Origin: Treponema sp.
GTDB taxonomy: Bacteria; Spirochaetota; Spirochaetia; Treponematales; Breznakiellaceae
DNA: 6,902 bases
Direction of reading: 5' to 3'
Assembly: GCA_031263435.1 (NCBI GenBank)
Contig: JAISFT010000224.1
Span: 1 to 6,902 of the forward strand
A program made the translations under genes and the position numbers. This document shows, piece after piece, positions 5,936-6,902 of the stretch (the stretch's first letter is position 1; each line of letters starts with the position of its first letter). Below the pieces are notes generated by a model. It did not search any database. It was not told where the DNA came from and was given only the letters and a program-made list of their open reading frames with translations.

Positions 5936-5953
5936 ACCCCCAGGATAAACGCA
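5936..5953 (-). repeat. Dispersed repeat, inverted copy
   Basis: Read on the minus strand, this is the 18-bp sequence TGCGTTTATCCTGGGGGT, identical to 6123-6140 on the plus strand. AGGCGCCG follows both copies, after a 4-nt (CACC) length difference. Confidence 0.65.
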
Positions 5954-6042
5954 TAGAAATTTTTCACCGGGGAACTTTACTACCAAGGCGCACGAAGGAA
6001 GGATAAAACCGACAAATCTAACCCTTAGTGTACCTGAGCGCC

Positions 6043-6066
6043 GGCCAAATGGCGAGCCATTTGGCC
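6043..6066. repeat. Perfect 11-bp hairpin with GA loop
   Basis: GGCCAAATGGC (6043-6053) and GCCATTTGGCC (6056-6066) flank GA. It lies between the convergent ends of the toxin-antitoxin region and the XRE gene, where terminators would be expected, but no T-run follows on either strand. Confidence 0.65.
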
Positions 6067-6122
6067 CTGTGGGTCATATTCTTCTCTATCCTTTGGGAGA
6101 TTCACCCGGATCTTCGGTTCTC

Positions 6123-6152
6123 TGCGTTTATCCTGGGGGTCACCAGGCGCCG
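6123..6152 (+). repeat. Dispersed repeat, direct copy
   Basis: TGCGTTTATCCTGGGGGT at 6123-6140, then CACC and AGGCGCCG at 6145-6152. It mirrors 5928-5953 on the other strand. The 13-bp core TGCGTTTATCCTG is found a third time at 6307-6319. Confidence 0.65.
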
Positions 6153-6162
6153 TCCCAGCGAT

Positions 6163-6188
6163 AACCAAACCGCGAAGCGGTTTTGGTT
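6163..6188. repeat. 11-bp hairpin with GAA loop and one bulge
   Basis: AACCAAACCGC (6163-6173), loop GAA, GCGGTTTTGGTT (6177-6188); one extra T is bulged. It directly precedes the structured-RNA candidate and might be its 5' stem. Confidence 0.6.
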
Positions 6189-6189
6189 C

Positions 6190-6281
6190 GCGCAAGGGAT
6201 TGAAGCGGTATCCTTTTTTGCCTGTGGCAAAAAAGATACAAGCGGAAAGCCCGGTCCGGCCACGCAAGTGGCCGGATGCGC
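6190..6281 (+). ncRNA. Structured RNA candidate, Flavo-1-like
   Basis: The segment folds into nested helices. GCGCA (6190-6194) pairs with TGCGC (6277-6281) as an outer stem. GGG (6196-6198) pairs with CCC (6250-6252). A large internal loop follows, carrying ATTGAAGCGG on one side and CAAGCGGAAAG on the other. TAT plus CTTTTTTGCC (6209-6222) then pairs with GGCAAAAAAG plus ATA (6226-6238) around TGT, and a last hairpin is TCCGGCCAC-GCAA-GTGGCCGGA (6255-6276). The pattern GGGATTGAAGCGG-hairpin-AAGCGGAAAGCCC resembles a widespread intergenic motif of Bacteroidota and Spirochaetota that I believe is the Flavo-1 RNA, whose function is unknown. The match is from memory, and the ends are uncertain. 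Confidence 0.45.
6255..6276. repeat. Perfect 9-bp hairpin with GCAA tetraloop
   Basis: TCCGGCCAC (6255-6263) and GTGGCCGGA (6268-6276) flank GCAA, a GNRA-type tetraloop on the plus strand. This suggests that the plus strand is the functional RNA strand of the surrounding structure. Confidence 0.6.
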
Positions 6282-6348
6282 CCAAAAATAGGAGAAAAAA
6301 TTTCTATGCGTTTATCCTGCGCTACCCCCGGCCGTCCAAAACCTCCCC

Positions 6349-6666
6349 CTACTCCAGCGGGAAACTTATCCGGTGTATCACGTTCAGCTTCATCTTGTCC
6401 GGCAGCCTGGCAAGGAACCCTATGGTCTCCTCCAGTCCCTCGGAGCCATCGGCGGAGGCGTCGATAAAGAACCGGTAGGGCTCCACCTGCAGGGCCTGCC
6501 CTATCCGTTCGATCAGACTAAGCGAAGGAAAGCGCCGCCCTATCTCTATCGCCGCAATATAGTTAGGCGCCGTATCGGACAACTCGGCCAGGCGGAACTG
6601 GGAGATCCCCCGTTCCTTCCTGAAGCGCCTCATATTAACAACAAATATTTGCTTCAAGTCCATCAT
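6349..6666 (-). CDS. XRE-family helix-turn-helix transcriptional regulator
   Basis: This 105-residue protein has an XRE/Cro-C1 type HTH at about residues 9-68: NMRRFRKERGISQFRLAELS, followed by DTAPNYIAAIEIGRRFPSLS and LIERIGQALQVEPYRFF. 'ISQFRLAELSDTAPNYIAAIE' covers helices 2-3, the DNA-reading unit. The C-terminal 35 residues (FIDASADGSEGLEE...LPDKMKLNVIHRI) probably serve dimerisation; no peptidase or sensor domain is present. It is most like small phage- or mobile-element-type repressors. The ATG at 6664-6666 (a second ATG follows directly) is the first in frame after an upstream stop, but no good Shine-Dalgarno precedes it. The stop is TAG at 6349-6351. It reads away from a repeat-rich regulatory region (6694-6773) that likely contains its operators. 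Its target is not visible. Confidence 0.92.
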   Translation of the reverse strand: MMDLKQIFVVNMRRFRKERGISQFRLAELSDTAPNYIAAIEIGRRFPSLSLIERIGQALQVEPYRFFIDASADGSEGLEETIGFLARLPDKMKLNVIHRISFPLE

Positions 6667-6693
6667 TTCTAGGCTAATTGCCAGGATATTGAC

Positions 6694-6723
6694 TTGACTA
6701 TAGCCATACTGTCATGATATTAT
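6694..6723 (+). promoter_or_regulatory. Rightward promoter divergent from the XRE gene
   Basis: TTGACT (6694-6699), an 18-nt spacer and TATTAT (6718-6723) face right, away from the XRE gene. Transcription would start near 6730 and cross the TGATAAT repeats. No ORF with a usable start follows within the window, so it may serve a gene beyond 6902 or an RNA. Confidence 0.5.
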
Positions 6724-6731
6724 TGCCAATC

Positions 6732-6773
6732 TGATAATGTTTTGATAATCCGACCTGGGCAGACGGATTATCA
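6732..6773. promoter_or_regulatory. Probable operator: phased TGATAAT repeats and 10-bp palindrome
   Basis: TGATAAT occurs at 6732-6738 and 6743-6749, exactly 11 bp apart, about one helical turn. The second is the left arm of a perfect 10-bp inverted repeat, TGATAATCCG (6743-6752) and CGGATTATCA (6764-6773), with an 11-nt centre. Dyads of this type upstream of a small XRE gene are typical repressor operators. Confidence 0.6.
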
Positions 6774-6780
6774 CAGGGCG

Positions 6781-6808
6781 CCGCGGGAAGGGCCCGCCCT
6801 TTCCGCGG
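6781..6808. repeat. 13-bp GC-rich hairpin with CC loop
   Basis: CCGCGGGAAGGGC (6781-6793) pairs with GCCCTTTCCGCGG (6796-6808) with one G-T pair and a 2-nt loop. On the plus strand a T5 run follows only at 6818-6822, about 10 nt later, so it is at best a weak terminator. Confidence 0.65.
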
Positions 6809-6902
6809 ACGGAACGGTTTTTGGCGGAAGGTTTTCGCTGGTAAAAAAAGAAGGAGGAATAGGTCATACGGAACGGACATCTCCCAGGGAGGTCCGCCGT
6901 TT
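6809..6902. other. Gene-free right end
   Basis: It contains two CGGAACGG copies (6810-6817 and 6869-6876), a good AAGGAGG (6851-6857) with no ATG, GTG or TTG after it before the edge, and a bulged hairpin CGGAC-AT-CTCCC/GGGAGGTCCG (6874-6896). I cannot assign a gene here. Confidence 0.3.

Larger units (their letters stand above)
5941..6319. mobile_element. MITE-like segment bounded by a 24-bp perfect inverted repeat
   Basis: The 24 bases at 5941-5964 are the exact reverse complement of 6296-6319 (ends CAGGATAAACGCATAG... and ...CTATGCGTTTATCCTG). CTACCCCC occurs as a direct repeat beside both ends (5934-5941 and 6322-6329), like an imperfect target duplication. The 379-bp interior has no convincing gene but holds several hairpins and the structured-RNA candidate. 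Against a simple MITE, a third copy of the core (6123-6140) shares sequence with the outside flank of the left end, so the family of repeats may be larger than this element. Confidence 0.4.

Noticed and set aside
6209..6238. Rho-independent terminator at the T6/A6 hairpin
   Set aside because: The T and A runs are inside the stem, not after a GC-rich stem, so it does not fit a terminator on either strand and is better explained as part of the structured RNA.
6025..6291. Open frames of about 86 codons on both strands
   Set aside because: They run through perfect palindromes and the structured-RNA candidate, have no ribosome-binding site and show no domain similarity.
5860..6348. CRISPR array
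   Set aside because: Repeats are few, occur in both orientations and are unevenly spaced; no regular repeat-spacer pattern or cas gene is seen.
6698..6880. Minus-strand 60-codon frame upstream of the XRE gene
   Set aside because: It translates the operator dyad and the 13-bp hairpin; the composition is not protein-like and it covers the control region.

Overview
The window looks like a chromosomal segment from a moderately GC-rich spirochaete, most likely a Treponema-type lineage of the termite-gut kind. The pointers are the leftward order rpmH-rnpA-yidD-yidC-jag, a 662-residue YidC with a glycine/alanine-rich linker, an exported protein that resembles a Treponema family I remember as DUF6675, and a Rpn-nuclease-like C-terminal tail. 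The assignment is inference from gene content, not from a database search.

Layout. Positions 1-815 (minus) hold the 5' part of an exported protein gene that runs off the left edge. Positions 816-1012 are a gene-free, very GC-rich spacer with four tight hairpins. Positions 1013-4559 (minus) are the conserved cluster for ribosomal protein L34, RNase P protein, YidD, the YidC insertase and Jag/KhpB, read from a strong sigma70-type promoter at 4676-4704. Positions 4705-4941 are a gene-free spacer between divergent promoters and carry two more hairpins. Positions 4989-5657 (plus) hold a HigBA/RelE-type toxin-antitoxin pair with the toxin first; its promoter is so close to the toxin ATG that the mRNA may be leaderless. 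A short ORF at 5671-5859 looks like the C-terminal tail of a Rpn (PD-(D/E)XK) protein. Positions 5860-6348 are a repeat-rich, gene-free stretch with a 24-bp perfect inverted repeat, several tight hairpins and a structured RNA candidate resembling the Flavo-1 motif. Positions 6349-6666 (minus) encode a small XRE-family regulator. To its right lie a plus-strand promoter, helically phased TGATAAT repeats and a 10-bp palindrome, probably a divergent control region for something beyond the window.

Functionally, the left half is housekeeping: rpmH and rnpA serve translation and RNA processing, YidD and YidC serve membrane-protein insertion, and Jag is an RNA-binding partner commonly encoded beside yidC. 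The right half is accessory DNA: an addiction module, a decayed nuclease, palindromic repeats and a phage-type regulator. Two points deserve the most attention. First, rnpA coding similarity extends well upstream of any ATG/GTG/TTG in its frame. Second, many non-homologous intergenic hairpins share one architecture, with long near-perfect stems and loops of mostly 2-4 nt.
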